64,000 bases of DNA from Eulemur rufifrons (taxonomy: Eukaryota; Chordata; Mammalia; Primates; Lemuridae): contig NC_090989.1 of the NCBI RefSeq assembly GCF_041146395.1, positions 119,225,501-119,289,500 on the forward strand. Direction: 5' to 3'. The notes under the pieces were generated by a model. It was not told where the DNA came from and made no database searches. It saw nothing but the letters and a program-made list of their open reading frames with translations. The translations under genes and the position numbers were made by a program. This document shows, piece by piece, positions 45,619-58,624 of the stretch (within the stretch, counting starts at the first letter, position 1; the number at the start of each line of letters is the position of its first letter).

Positions 45619-45833
45619 CAGTGGTTCTCAACCAGGGCTTATTTTGCAACAAAGGAGACAGCTGACATCTGAAGTCATTTTTGATTGTCACAACTGGGAG
45701 TAGGGGGAATGGTAGGAAGCTACTGGCATCTAGTGGGTAGAGGCCAGGGATATTACTAAATATCCTGTGACAAAGAAGAGGACAGCCCCCACAAGGAAAT
45801 ACCCAGCCTAACATGCTAAGGTTGAGAAACATG
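45619..45833. mobile_element. hAT MITE of the MER20/MER58 type
   Basis: It starts CAGTGGTTCTCAACCAGGGC and ends AAGGTTGAGAAACATG, and contains CTGGCATCTAGTGGGTAGAG. Flanking octamers TTACAGGG and ATATAGGG match at six of eight positions, as expected for an aged hAT target duplication. Confidence 0.82.
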
Positions 45834-46524
45834 ATATAGGGGACAATTTGAATAATTAAGGATTTCTCATCAAGAATCACGAAGGCCAGAAGATAGACTC
45901 ACCACACATTAAAAATGCTAAAAGAAAACAGCTGTCAACCCAAAATTCTATATTCAGTGAAAGTATCCTTCAGGAATGAAGTGAAATAACAACATTCTCA
46001 GATGAAGAAAAACTAAGCTAATCTGCTGCCAGCAGACTAGCTCTAAAAGAAATGCTAAAGGAAATTCTTCAGACTAAAGAAAAAATTTTATCTGAAGGAA
46101 ACTTGAAACTTCAGGAATGAAAGCATACCAAAAATGGTAGATACTTGAGTAAATATAATAATTATTTTCATCTCTTAAGTTCTTTAAAACATGCATGGCT
46201 CTTGAAAGAAAATATTATAACAATGTCATGGAGGGTTTCAATGTATGGAGATATAATTCCTATGACAATTATAAAATGGGAAGGACAATGGACTTATATG
46301 GTTGTAAAGCTTTACATTCTATTTGAAATGATAAAATATAAACTCTAGATAAATGGTTAAAACCATATACAGTATATTATAATCTCTAGAGCTATCACCA
46401 AATTAAGATATACTTAAAACAGATTATCAAATCAGATTAAAACAATTGTTATTAAAAACCCATTTAAAACATAATGATATAGACAGATTAAAAGTAAAAG
46501 CATCATCCAAACACTAATCAAAAG

Positions 46525-46892
46525 AAAAGTTTGAATGTCCCCTCTAAAACTCATGTTGAAATTTAATTGCCATTGTGATGACATTAAGAGATGGGACTAT
46601 CAAGAAGAAATCAGGCCATGGGGGCTCCAGTCATGAATGGGCCACCACGAATGTCATTATCCCTGGAGCAGGTTCCTGATAAAAGCAAGCTGAGCCCCCT
46701 CTGGCCCTCTCTCACTCTCCTGCCCCTTTCTCCTTTTACCATGGGATGACATAGCACAAAAGTCCTGACCAGATGCCAGCACCTTCATATTGGACTTCCC
46801 AGCCTCCAAAACTGTGAGAAATAAATTTCTTTTCTGTATAAGTTACCCAATCTATGGGATTCTGCTATAACAACACAAAACAGGCTAAGACA
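46525..46892 (+). mobile_element. MaLR LTR (MST/MLT1 type)
   Basis: GTTTGAATGTCCCCTCTAAA, AACTCATGTTGAAATTTAAT, AACTGTGAGAAATAAATTTC and AACACAAAACAGGCTAAGACA occur in LTR order. AATAAA in the 3' part is the LTR poly(A) signal. Confidence 0.82.
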
Positions 46893-47192
46893 ATAGATTT
46901 CAGAACAAGAAAAATTACAGGGATAAAAGAAAGTCATGAGATGATAATAATAAAACGGTCAATTCATCAAGATATAACAATTCTCAATGTGTATGTACTT
47001 AACAACAGAGCTCCAAGATACATGAAGTAAAAACTGACAGAACTGAAAAAAAGTAGACAAATCCACAATTATTCTTAGAAACTTCAATACTACTCTGAAT
47101 AATCAATAGAACAAGTAGACAGAAATGCAGCAAGGATGTAAGAGATCTAAAAAATACTCTCAACCAAATGAATCTAATTGACTTTTTCTTTT

Positions 47193-47526
<334 letters not shown>

Positions 47527-47606
47527 TAGAGACAGGGGTCTTACCATGTTGAGACCAGGCTGGTCTCAAACACCATGGCTCAAATGCACCCCATGCCCAG
47601 CTCTCT
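47527..47606 (-). mobile_element. degraded Alu arm fragment (inverted)
   Basis: TTTAGAGACAGGGGTCTTAC then CCAGGCTGGTCTCAAACACC. The rest is lost. Confidence 0.5.
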
Positions 47607-48823
47607 GAGTTTCATAAAACGCTATACTCAACAATAGAAAAATACATATCTTTTCAAGTGCACATGAAATATTCACAAAGACAGACCATATTCTGGACAA
47701 AAACAACCAAACCTTAATAAATTTAACACAGTGTATATTCTATTACCATGATGGAACTGAACTAGACATCAGTAACAGAAAGACAGCTGAAAAATCTCCA
47801 ACTACTGCAAAACTGAAGAACACACTTATAAATAACCCATGGGTCAAAAAGAAAAGTCTCCAGGGAAATCAGAAAATATTTTGAATTGAGTGAAAATGAA
47901 AACATAACATACAAAAATTTGTTGGATGCAGCTAAAGCAATGTTTAAAAGAAAATTTATAGCATTAAAATGATAAAAATAAAATGTTAGAAAAAAAGGTT
48001 CCAAATCAGTAATGTAGGCTTCCACTTTAAGAATTGACAAAAATAAGGGCACATTAAACCCAAAGCAAGCAGAAGGAAGGGCATCATAAAGATAAGGTCA
48101 GAAATCAATGATACTGAAAACAGAACATTATAGAAAAAAATCAACGAAACCAAAAGATGTGCTTTGAAAAGATCAAGAAAATCAATAACTCTCTAGCAAG
48201 AATGATCACAGTGACAAATTACCAATATGTGAAATGAAAGATATCATTACAAATACAAAGACATTAAAAAGATAAGAGAATACTATGAAAAACTCTGTGC
48301 TCAGAAATTCAACTTACATGAAGTAGAAAAATATCTTGATGACACAAAATATCAAACCTTATTTATGATGAAATATATAACCTAAATATTCTATGTATGA
48401 TAAAAACTCTCAGCAAACTAGGCAAAGAAGGGAAATTTCTTAACCTGATAAAAGGTTATGTATAAAAAACTTACAGCTAACATCAATCATAAAGATCTTA
48501 CAATGTTTTTCCACTAAGGTCAAAAACAAGGTAGGAATGTCTCCTCTCTCTACTCCTATTTAACTTCATACTGGAAGTCCTAATCAATGCAGTAAAGAAC
48601 GAAAAATAAATAAAAGTAAACAAATTGGAAAGGAAAAAATTTAAACTTACTTTATTCACAGATGACATGACTGTCTGGGCAGAAAATTCCAGGGGATCTA
48701 CAAAAATACTTTTAAAATTAATAGATGAGTTTAGGTGGAGTACAGAAGTTTAATATACAAAAATCAATTGTATTTCTACATACTAGCAATAAACAAAAAT
48801 TTAGAGATAAAAAATCTGTATTA

Positions 48824-49151
48824 GGCTGGGCGCAGAGGCTCATGACTGTAATCCTAGCACTCTGGGAGGCCAAGGTGGGAGGATCGCTCGAGGTCAGGAG
48901 TTCAAGACCAGCCTGAGCAAGAGTGAGACCCCGTCTCTACTAAAAATAGAAAGAATTTATCTGGACAACTAAATATACATATACATATATATAAATTAGC
49001 CAGGCATAGTGGCGCATGTCTGTAGTCCCAGCTACTCGGGAGGCTGATTGCTTGAGCCTGGGAGTTTGAGGTTGCTGTGAGCTAGGCTGACGCCACGGCA
49101 CTCTAGCCTGGGTAACAGAGTGAGACTCTGTCTCAAAAAAAAAAAAAAAAA
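48824..49151 (+). mobile_element. lemur-type Alu with extended linker
   Basis: A complete Alu with linker GGACAACTAAATATACATAT expanded by extra TA units. The target duplication AAAAAATCTGTATTA is at 48809-48823 and 49147-49161. It lies in L1 ORF2 text. Confidence 0.94.
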
Positions 49152-50110
49152 ATCTGTATTAAATTACCAGTTGTAATAGCACTGAAAAATGAAATATTTA
49201 AGGATACATTTAACACAATAGGTGCAGGATTTATATGTTGAAAACTACAAAACACTAATGAAATAGACCTACATAAATAGAGATAGGTAAATTTTATTTA
49301 AGGATAAGAACACTCAATACTGTTAAGATGGCAATTCTCCCCCAAATTATCTATAGATTCAATGTAATTACAAACAAAATCGCAGCCGAATATTTGTAGA
49401 AATCAACAAGCTAACTCTAAACTCTATAACTTAAAATTTATATGGAAAGGCAAAGGAACTATAAGTAGCTATAATAATTTTGAAAAAGAACAACAATACT
49501 GGAAGACCTCACATCACCTAATCTCAAGACTGACTACATCACACTAAAGACAAGGAGATTGGCTAGATACCAAGATTGATGGAAAAGAACAGAGTCAAGA
49601 AAGAGACCCACATAAATATGACCAGATAATTTTTGACAAAGGTGTAATAACAATTCAATGGAGGAAAGCCCTTTCAACAAATGGTGCTGGAACAATTGGA
49701 TACACATGCAAAAAAAAAAAAAAAAGATAAACCTTACATTTTTTAAAAAATTGAACTCAAAACAGTCACAAACTTAAATGTAAAAAGAAAAACTATAAAA
49801 CTTTTAGAAGACAAAAAAGAAAACCTTTGTGACCTTGGATTAGACAGAAAGTTCTTAAATATAACACGAAAAGCATTGCCCATAAAAGAAAAAAACTGAT
49901 AAATTAGACTTTACCAAAAATTTTTAAATTTCCCCTGAGAAAGACACTGATAAGAGAATGAAAAGATAAGCCACAGACTGGGAAAAAATATTTGCAAACC
50001 AAATATCTAGCAAAGGATTTATATCCAGAATTTAAAAAAAAAAAAAAAAAAAACCTCTAAGAACTTGATAATAAGAAAACAAGCAACCCAATTTAAAAAT
50101 GAGCAAAACA

Positions 50111-50390
50111 GTCCAGGGATGGTGCCTCATGCCTGTAATTCCAGTGCTCTGGGAGGCCAAAGTAGGAAAATCACTTGAGGCCAGAAGTTCAAGGCCAGCC
50201 TGGGCAACATGGCAAGACTCCATCTCTACAAAAAATAAAAAAAAATTAGCCAGGCATGGTGGCATTCGCCTATAGTCCTTAGTTACTTGGAAGGCTGAGG
50301 CAGGAGTATCACTTGAGGCCAGGAGTTCAAGGTTACAGTGGGCTACCATCATAACAGTGCACTCCAGCCTGGAGCAAGATTCTGTTTCCA
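50111..50390 (+). mobile_element. diverged Alu
   Basis: It runs from GTCCAGGGATGGTGCCTCAT to GGAGCAAGATTCTGTTTC, with no lemur linker. A 20-base A tract lies upstream at about 50034-50053. Confidence 0.85.
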
Positions 50391-50689
50391 AAAATAAATA
50401 ATTTAAAAAATAACAAAATAAAAATAAGCAAAATATTTGAATATATACTCCAAAGAAGATATATAGATGGCATATAAGTACGTGAAAAGATGCTCAACAT
50501 CATTAGTCATTACGGAAATGCAAATTAAAACCACAAAATGATACCATTACCCAGCTACTAAATGGTTTAGAGAGGTAAGGAAGTATTAATAAAAAGAAAA
50601 AAGAAACTAACAGTACCAGGTGCCCACGAGGAAGCAGAACAACTGGAACTCAACACTGATGTGGCAGGTATGCAAAACACAGATTATCT

Positions 50690-50905
50690 ACCTAATCCGA
50701 AAATTCAAAATCCAAAATGTTCCAAAATCCAAAACTTTTTGAGCACTGACAGAATGGCCAAAGGAAATGCTCATTGAAGCATTTCAGATTTTCAGATTAG
50801 GGATGCTCAACTGCTCAGTAAAATGCAAATATTACAAAATCCAAAAAAATCCTAAATCCAAAACACTTCTGGTCTCAAGCATTTTGGACAAGGGATACTC
50901 ACCTG
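50690..50905. mobile_element. Tigger-like MITE
   Basis: The reverse complement starts CAGGTGAGTATCCCTTGTCC and carries repeated TTGGATTTTG words. The opposite end CTAATCCGAAAATTC is the inverted counterpart. It lies in L1 3' UTR text. Confidence 0.65.
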
Positions 50906-51540
50906 TGACACCCACTGTGGGTAACAGTTTGGCAGCTTTTTATAAAGTTAAACATACACTTACCATACGACCCGCAATCTAATTCCTAGACATTTACTCA
51001 AGTGAAACAAACACCTATGTTCACATAAAAACCTGTACTGGAATATTTATAACTGTTCTATGCATTATCAACAAAAACTGGAAACAACCCAAATGCCCTT
51101 TAATAGGTGGTTAATGGATAAATAGGGTTGATCATACAATGGACTCAGCAATAAAAAGGAATAAATTACTGATACACACAACACAGGTGAATCACATGTA
51201 TCATGCTAACTGAAAAAGCCAGACTCAAAGGCTATTTATAATATTCAGGAAAAGGCAAAACTATAGGGAGAGAAAATAGATCAGTGGTTGTCATAGGATA
51301 ATGGTGGGGGGAGGGTTTGACTACAAAGCATGAAGGATTTTTTTTTTTTCCTTGAGAGGGAGATGGTACTTCTGTATTTCAATTGTGGTAGTGACGACAT
51401 AACTAAATAAGTACCAAATCTCATTCACAACCAAAAAGTGTGAATCTAACTGTATATAAGTTAAAATACAGCAAAAACCATTTAATGATTTTATACTTTG
51501 AATGGGTCTGTTTTTATCCATGCCCCACTCTATATGTTGA

Positions 51541-52899
51541 AGATCTTTAAAATGTTGACATCTTAAACAATTTCATCTAAATTTCATGCAGCCTCTAGAA
51601 TCACGAGAGTAAAAAAGGAAATTAACATTCCAGTATTATAAAAATGGTTTTGTAGACTCCCTAAAAGGTACACCTTAGGAACCTTTACAGAATTGCTAAT
51701 CTAAAAATGTGAACAATTCCAGACAAAACACCTAAAACTATGTTCTTTCCTAATCTTTTAAGGATTCATTAGGTATAAGCTATATATTACTGACACGAAG
51801 TTTGTCAAATCATTTAATCACATTGTGTATGATTTGTAAACTCTGAAAAAGGGTATTGTTTGTTATGTATATAGGTCATGATAAAAACGACCTTTTTTGG
51901 CAAGTCATTTGTTAAATTCTGAGGAAAAGGTAAAGAACCAACTAGCAATAAAAAAAATTTCTAAAGGGAAATCTCTTATGTAATTTTAGATTCTGCTATA
52001 CTTTAACACATAACTTGACAATTTCCTGCTTCTGATAAGAATCAGCTAAATAACAATACCCAAGTGACTAAGTCCGGAAGTTTGGTTGGGGTACAGATCT
52101 CTCAGTAAACAATGAAGGGGGAAAAAAATCCCCAAATAGCTAACTTGGAAATGCCATAAGCAATATAAAAGACAAGGCAACTGATAAGATGATTTTATTC
52201 TATTCAATTTTTTAAATTCTAGTATCTAGTCAAGTAATTTTAATTGTTAAACACTCTTACTAATGAAACAACTAATGAAACCTATGCCTCCACTGGGAAA
52301 ACAGAAAAATTATAGGCTAGTCAGAAATAAAGCCTCCTTAAAATCAAGGGTTTGGTTTTGTTTTGTTAAAGTATAGGTCAAATAAAATGCCACCTTATTC
52401 TATCCACTTTTGGAAATATCACTTTTAAAACATCCCCAACATGAGAAAGCACAAAATAATGACAAAGGCAAATGTACTGTGCATACAAATTCATTTACTT
52501 ACTCGTTCAATGAATAAGTAAATGTAGTTATTACAGACTAAGAGAAGACAGAGCCAAGGAATGAGGGTAAAGAAAGGTATATCAAGCAAAAATTTTGCTC
52601 TCAAATAAACTCAACCAAAGTTCTATTTCTTCAACAAACTTAACAAACTTAAAGAAATCATGTCACCACTAAACTAAAAGCAATAAATTATCTTGCTAAA
52701 TTACGAGCAATTATGATATAAACCACAACTATGAAAATGTATAACACAGTGAAGAATTTAATGTCATAATTAACATAACAAATATGTAAGCACATTACTT
52801 GATCTAACTCTTATTGTGCTCTATGGCAATTAAACAATAAAGAGGCTCATAACTGATGGTAATCATATTTTTAAATTTTTTAAAAACTGCAGAAAATAA
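51541..52899. other. AT-rich intron sequence without a recognised gene or repeat
   Basis: No open coding frame of note and no recognised transposon. It is the longest such stretch in the 5' intron between the second large L1 and the next LTR. Confidence 0.5.
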
Positions 52900-53823
52900 A
52901 TGCTATGGACCGAATTGTATCCCCTCAAAATTTCACACGATCAAATTCTAACTGGAAAAGCCATACTCAAAGGCTACATATAACATTCTGGAAAAGGCAA
53001 AACTGTAGAATGTGACAATATTTGGATATAGGTTCTTTACAGAGATAACTGAGATAAAATGAGGTCATTAGGGTGGGTCCTAATCCCCTATGCCTAGCCT
53101 CCTTATAAGACGACATTTTGACACAGACATGAACAAAGGGAAGACTGTGTGATGTACACAGGGAGAAGACAGCCGTAAACAAGCCCAGAAGAGGTGCCCT
53201 CAGAAGAAACCAACCCTGCTGACACCTTGATCTCAAGACTTCTATCCTCCAGAATTGAGCAAAAACTAACTTCTGTTGTTTAAGCCTACGGTCCCTAACC
53301 CCCAGGCCAGAAACTGTACTAGCCTTTTAGGAACCGGACTATTGCAGGAGGTGACCTGCAGGCGAGCAAGCGAAGCTTCATCTGTATTTACAACTGCTCC
53401 CCATAGTTCACATCACGGCATAGGCTCTGCCTTCTGTCAGATCAGCAGCAGTATTAGATTCTCATAGGAGCGTGAACCCTACCATAAGCAGTGCTTGTGA
53501 TGGATCTAGGTTGCACGCTCATTATGAGAATCTATGCTTAATGATCTGAGGTGGAGCTGAGGCAGTGATGCTAGCACTGGGGAGCAGCTTCAAATACAGA
53601 TTATGATTAGCAGAGAGATTTGACTGCACAATAAATGTAATGTGCTTGAATCATCCCCTAACCATCACCACCACCAGCCACCACACCGCCCCCACCCTGA
53701 TATCCATGAAAAATCATCTTCCATGAAACTGGTCCCTGGTGCCAAAATGGTTGGACACTGCTGGTTTAAGCCACCAGTCTGTGATATTTTGTTAAAGACA
53801 GCCCTAGCAAATGAATACAATAC
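52900..53823 (+). mobile_element. MLT-type MaLR LTR, interrupted twice
   Basis: It runs from CTATGGACCGAATTGTATCC to CCCTAGCAAATGAATACA. A patch of about 57 bases at 52952-53008 does not belong to the LTR and matches L1 3' UTR. A hAT element sits at 53287-53764. Confidence 0.82.
53287..53764. mobile_element. hAT-type non-autonomous transposon with 8-bp target duplication
   Basis: The octamer TTTAAGCC is repeated exactly at 53279-53286 and 53765-53772. The body begins TACGGTCCCTAACCCCCAGG and ends GTGCCAAAATGGTTGGACAC-TGCTG. It contains CGAGCAAGCGAAGCTTCATC and an internal inverted pair around AGATTCTCATAGGAGCGTGA and TTATGAGAATCTATGCTTAA. No transposase is present. Confidence 0.88.
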
Positions 53824-54370
53824 ACATAAAAAGTATCACCTGAATCATTTTTAAGAGTACAGTTCTGTGGCATTAAATACAGTCACACTGTGCAAACATC
53901 CAAAATAATCTTCATCTTGCAAAACTCAAACGCTGTAACCATTAAACAATAACTCCCCAAAATATGGCCAAACTACCAATCAAATATAAGAGAAGAATAA
54001 AATCATTTTCAGATACGTATTCTCAAAAAATGTAATTCCATGTACCCTTACTCAGGAAACAAGTAGAGGACATGCTCCAGCAAAATAAGGGAATAACGCA
54101 AGAAAAAGGAAGACACAGGATCTAGGAAACAGGGGAACTAATGAAGAAAGGCAAAGAGAATTTCTAGGATGCCAAGAAAATGAAATCTACTTTTGAAGCA
54201 GGTCTAGAAGAAATAGTCCAAATTGGAGTAGGATTCCAGGGAAAAAGGAAAAAATCTGATAGATTGTCAGACAGATACGACTGTGTGAAAAATTATAAAA
54301 TGTGAATTTTATATAATTGTTGGAGGATATGGGAAGACTTAGCTGCAAGTTCAAAGAAAACATACTTTTT

Positions 54371-54664
54371 GGCTGGGTGCAGTGGCTCACGCCTATAATC
54401 CTAGCACTCTGGAAGGCAGAGGCCAGGGGATTGCTTGAGTTCAGGAGTTCGAGACCAGCCTCAGCAAGAGCGAGACCCCATCTCTACTAAACAGAAAAAT
54501 TAGCCAGGCGTCACAGTTCATGCCCTATAGTCCCAGCTACTCCAGAGGCTGAGGCAGGAGGATCACCTAAGCCCAGGAGTTTGAGGTTGCTGTGAGCTAC
54601 GATGACATCACTGCACTCTAACAGGGGCAACAGAGCAAGACTCTGTCTCAAAAAAAAAAAAAAA
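54371..54664 (+). mobile_element. strepsirrhine-type Alu without the linker extension
   Basis: GGCTGGGTGCAGTGGCTCAC with the ATCCTAGCACTCTGG left-arm signature shared with the lemur Alus, but a plain short linker (CTACTAAACAGAAAAATTAG). It may represent an earlier stage of the lineage. Confidence 0.88.
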
Positions 54665-54859
54665 GAAAACAAAACAAATTTTTTAAACAAGAACTTCATA
54701 AATTTCAAAAATATTAAGTTACACAAGAAAGGAAATTTAGTCATAGGAGGTGGGTCAGCTGTAAATAATACCTACTTGGTTACATAGTCATTAATAAAAA
54801 TAGTGAATATGAATATGTAATTTTATCAAGACAATGGGGCCAAGAAAGTTTAGTAAATA

Positions 54860-55146
54860 CAGTTGGGGGATTGGTTCCAGGAACCCTGACCCCCCTGTAG
54901 ATATCAAAATCCACAGATGCTCAAGTCCCTTACAAAAAATGGCTTAGTACTTGCATATAACCTATGCAGAACCCCCTGTATACTTTAAATCATCTCTAGA
55001 TTACTTACAATATATCTAATACAATGTAAATACTATATGAATAGCTGTTATATTGTATTAGTTTTTAAATTTATATTTTTTTCAAATATTTTCCATCTGC
55101 AGTTGAATTTGCAGATGTGGAACCTGTGGATATGGAGGGCTGACTA
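54860..55146. mobile_element. Tigger-type (MER44-like) MITE
   Basis: It begins CAGTTGGGGGATTGGTTCCA after TA (54858-54859) and ends TATGGAGGGCTGACTA before TA (55147-55148). CCACAGATGCTCAAGTCCCT occurs inside. Ends and TA sites fit a pogo-type element. Confidence 0.78.
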
Positions 55147-55440
55147 TATCCTCATTTATCTTAATAGAAAATCAGTAGATAACATGAATTTAATGAGTGA
55201 AGAGATAATATGGACATATTACTTGGATAAGTATTTATAAGAAAATACCAGAAAAAGCAGCTTTAAAAATTAAAAGCGATTACCCCTTGAGTCAAGGGGG
55301 ACAATAAACATGGAGTAGAACAAAGAACTGCTATTTTTGTTATAAGCCTATAGCACCTTTTGACATTTTAAACTATGTTCATATATTACTTTGATAACTT
55401 ATAAAAAAATAATGTAGAAAACCTCCTTGACTACTTAAAA

Positions 55441-56215
55441 ATCAAAATTAAATCAATCAAAATTAAGCTACTCTTAAGCTGTACCAGCATCCATTCTTTT
55501 TCTTTTTTACAGTATCTCAACTTTCTTCTGAGAAACTATTCTCTCTAACCCCACTCCCCAATTCTGTTTCCTCATTATTCAGGTGACCTTCCATCAACTC
55601 AGGGATAGAATATGCAATTCATGCACGGTCATTCAGAATGTTAAATTCCTTTAGTCCTTGTGACTGATTCAAGAATGGACTTAAAACCCAAGTTGCTCAT
55701 TCGGAAAGACTCCTGGGATGTCTGTAGGGACTACTGGAAGATAACCTCTCTTTTCCCAATGGACTTAACCTGACTGCAAGCAGACTTACGAGTAGAAGTC
55801 ACCATGTAGAACCTGACAATGAAGCTGAGAGGTAGACAGAGACTAAATTCCATCTTTTGAGCCCCAAATCTAGTCATGTCTCAATCAGAACAATGAAGCT
55901 GAACATAGAACATACCACATTGTTCTCACATAAAGTGAAGCAATGCTCCACAAGGGCCTGCAAAGAGGGGATTACTGCATGCAGAGGACTAGGTCTTAAG
56001 AGATAATTCTTTTCTATACACTCTATTTAAACTATCCCTAAACCTCTCAGTACTATTTGATATTTTATACTATGTTTATGTATTACATATGAATACATCT
56101 GATAAATAAGGGTCTTTAAAGTACAGAGTCTGAATGTGTGAGTGCCTCCTTCAACTCTGTACCCTAGGCAACTTGCTTATCTTACCCTAGTCCCAACCCT
56201 GTTTAACTATCCCCA
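55441..56215. other. intron sequence without a recognised gene
   Basis: No gene is seen. About 55600-55920 (TGACTGATTCAAGAATGGAC and following) resembles a diverged old LTR. The rest is unassigned. Confidence 0.45.
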
Positions 56216-56642
56216 TGGTATAGTTTGGATATTTGTCCTCTCCAAATCTCATGCTGAAATCCAAACCCCAGTGTTCGAAGTGGAGCCCAAATGGAGGTGT
56301 TTGGGTCATGGGGGGCAGATCTGTCATGAATGGCTTGGTGCCTTTCGCATTGTGGATGCATAATGAGTAAGGTCTCAATCTATTAGTTCCCATGAAAACT
56401 CCTTGTTAAAAAGAGCCCTCTTCTCTCTCTCTCTTGCTTTTATCTTGCAATGTGATTTGCACACATGGGCTCCCCTTCCCCTTCTGCCATGAATGGAAGC
56501 TTCCTGAGGCCCTTACCAGAAGTAGATGCTGGTGCCATGCCTCTTGTACAACTTGCAGAACGATGAGCCAAATAAACCTCTTTTCTTTATAAATTACCCA
56601 GCCACAGGTATTCCTTTACAGCAATGCAAACAGACTAAGATA
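56216..56642 (+). mobile_element. MaLR LTR (MST/THE1 type), complete
   Basis: It starts TGGTATAGTTTGGATATTTG and ends GCAAACAGACTAAGATA. TTTGGGTCATGGGGGGCAG and AATAAACCTCTTTTCTTTAT lie in between. Length (427 bp) and order fit a complete solo LTR. No internal region is present. Confidence 0.9.
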
Positions 56643-57649
56643 TCCTTTAAACAAAATGTTTATGATATATTCAATTTCCTTTTTAATCACATACTTAGGT
56701 TCCAGCCATTGCTCTGCCATTTAGCTATGACTCGGGGTATGTCATACCAACCTCCCTGCATTTCCTTATCTACAAAATAAGGGAACTGAACTAGATAATA
56801 GCAAAAACTCTGTTTTTGAATGCCAAATTATTTGAATTTTCTGAACTAGACAAACTCATTTTTGTATTCAAAGTTTTTCATTAAAACTACATTATTCTGA
56901 TCCTTATTTTTCTAATCTAATTATTATCTCTTACTGTTACTCCAAATTGTACATTTTTCCAAAAGAACACACACAAGTAGCACAGCCAACAGCAGGACTA
57001 TCATTTTCCCATGCTTTACACTAAAATAAGGTTTAGACTGTCATCTCTTTTATTTTTTTTCTGTCATTCTCAGGATATGTCATCTTCTTTTAGCAACCAT
57101 ATCCTGGTATACATAAAATTTATGGTCACCTGAAATCCTAGACATATTTAACTTGCAATTAATCATAACATTTGAGTATTTTTCATATTAATTGCTGTAC
57201 TTAATTCCAATTGCCCTCTTACCTTCCATGTGCTATGTAATTGTTACTATAAAGCAATTTCAGGACTTTACCACTTAGCTCCATTAAAGTTTATCATGCC
57301 TCCCATTATGATTTTGGCCTATGCATACCATAAGACCTACTGGAGTCACAGGGAACCAGTACATTATTACTTAAAAATCCTGGGTATTCAAGTACTTTGT
57401 AACTTCTACAGCACTACTCCACAGGCACACCTCCATATACCTTTCCCTACAGACTTTCTGCTTATGTGTCTATAACTCAGGAAACAGTGCCACCATAAAT
57501 CCAGTTGGCTGGATTAATGAACCAAACTAAGTCAACCCTCACATCTCAAATCATGTTCCTTTTACCTCCTTTATAGGATTCTAATGAATCCATGTGTTTT
57601 CATTCTCACCACCACTACCTTAACAGTAATAAAGCGTTCTTAAGTGGTG
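56643..57649. other. intron sequence without a recognised gene
   Basis: AT-rich sequence. I see no gene and no clear repeat. Confidence 0.5.
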
Positions 57650-58376
57650 TCTCAGTCCATCTTGTGTTGCAATAAAGGAATACCTGAGGCTGGGTAATTT
57701 ATAAAGAAAAAAGGTTATTTGGATCACAATTCTGATGGCTGTAAAGTTCAAGATTGAGCTTCAGGCTGCTACTACTCATGAAAGAAGGGGAAGCTGATGG
57801 CCAGGTGCAGTGGCTCACGCTTGTAATCCCAGTACTTTGGGAGGCCACGGTGGAAGGATCGCTTGAGGCCAGGAGTCCAAGGCCAGCCTGAGCAACATAG
57901 ATACCATGTCTCTCCAAAAAGTAAAAAAATCAGCCAGGCGTGGTGGCACGCACCTGTAGTCCCACCTACTTGGGAGGCTGAGGCAGGAGGACTGCTTGAG
58001 CCCAGTCCAGCAGTTTGAGGCTACAGTGAGCTATGATGAGGCCACTGCACTCTAGCCCTGGACACAGAAGGACACAGACCGAGACCGTGTCTCAAAACAA
58101 AAGGGTGGGGTAGGGAGGGGAGCTGGCATGTGTAGAAATCACATGGCATATGGCAAGAAAGAAAACAAGAGAGAGAAGGAGGAGGTGCCAGGCTTTTTTA
58201 AACAACCAGCTCTCATGGAAACTAAATACAGTAAGAACTCACCCCAGAGGGAGGGCATTACTCTATTCATGAGGGATCTTCCCCTATAAGTAGTCAAACA
58301 CCTACCATTAAGCACCACCTCCAACACTGGCTATCAAACTTCACCATAAGATACAGAGGGGACAAACTATCAAGCA
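57650..58376 (-). mobile_element. MaLR LTR (MST/THE1 type, inverted), interrupted by Alu
   Basis: GAATACCTGAGGCTGGGTAA, then GAGGTGCCAGGCTTTTTTAA, ACAACCAGCTCTCATGGAAA and TTCATGAGGGATCTTCCCC form the inverted LTR. The Alu at 57799-58103 splits it. Confidence 0.88.
57799..58103 (+). mobile_element. AluJ-like element in the MaLR LTR
   Basis: It runs from GGCCAGGTGCAGTGGCTCAC to GAGACCGTGTCTCAAAAC. AGGGGAAGCTGAT on the left and AGGGGAGCTGGCAT on the right look like the aged target duplication. Confidence 0.88.
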
Positions 58377-58624
58377 ATACCAAGTGCTCTCGCTATTTCC
58401 AGTCTCACTCTTTTATAGTTAGAGGCATTTAGTTGTCATATTAGGGGGTATAAAGATTTGAAATATGAATTTCTCCTGTAAATGCATGCTAATTGAACTT
58501 GAAAGCTAAATGAAAGGTATAAATGTATTTGCTTTGAGTTACAATGAACTATCCTTGAGTTCCTCAAAATTAAGAGAGAAAAAGGTAAGAACTTTTCTAA
58601 CGGTAATGAAACTTGGTTTAAAAA

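Larger units (their letters stand above)
53985..55440 (+). mobile_element. probable old L1 fragment, interrupted by Alu and Tigger
   Basis: GGATCTAGGAAACAGGGGA, GAGAATTTCTAGGATGCCAA and a run of AAG-rich text resemble the 3' part of an old L1M4-type element. Similar text resumes after 55150. Divergence makes this tentative. Confidence 0.4.

Noticed and set aside
50032..50391. 119-codon minus-strand frame
   Set aside because: It is the antisense of an Alu plus the adjacent A tract.
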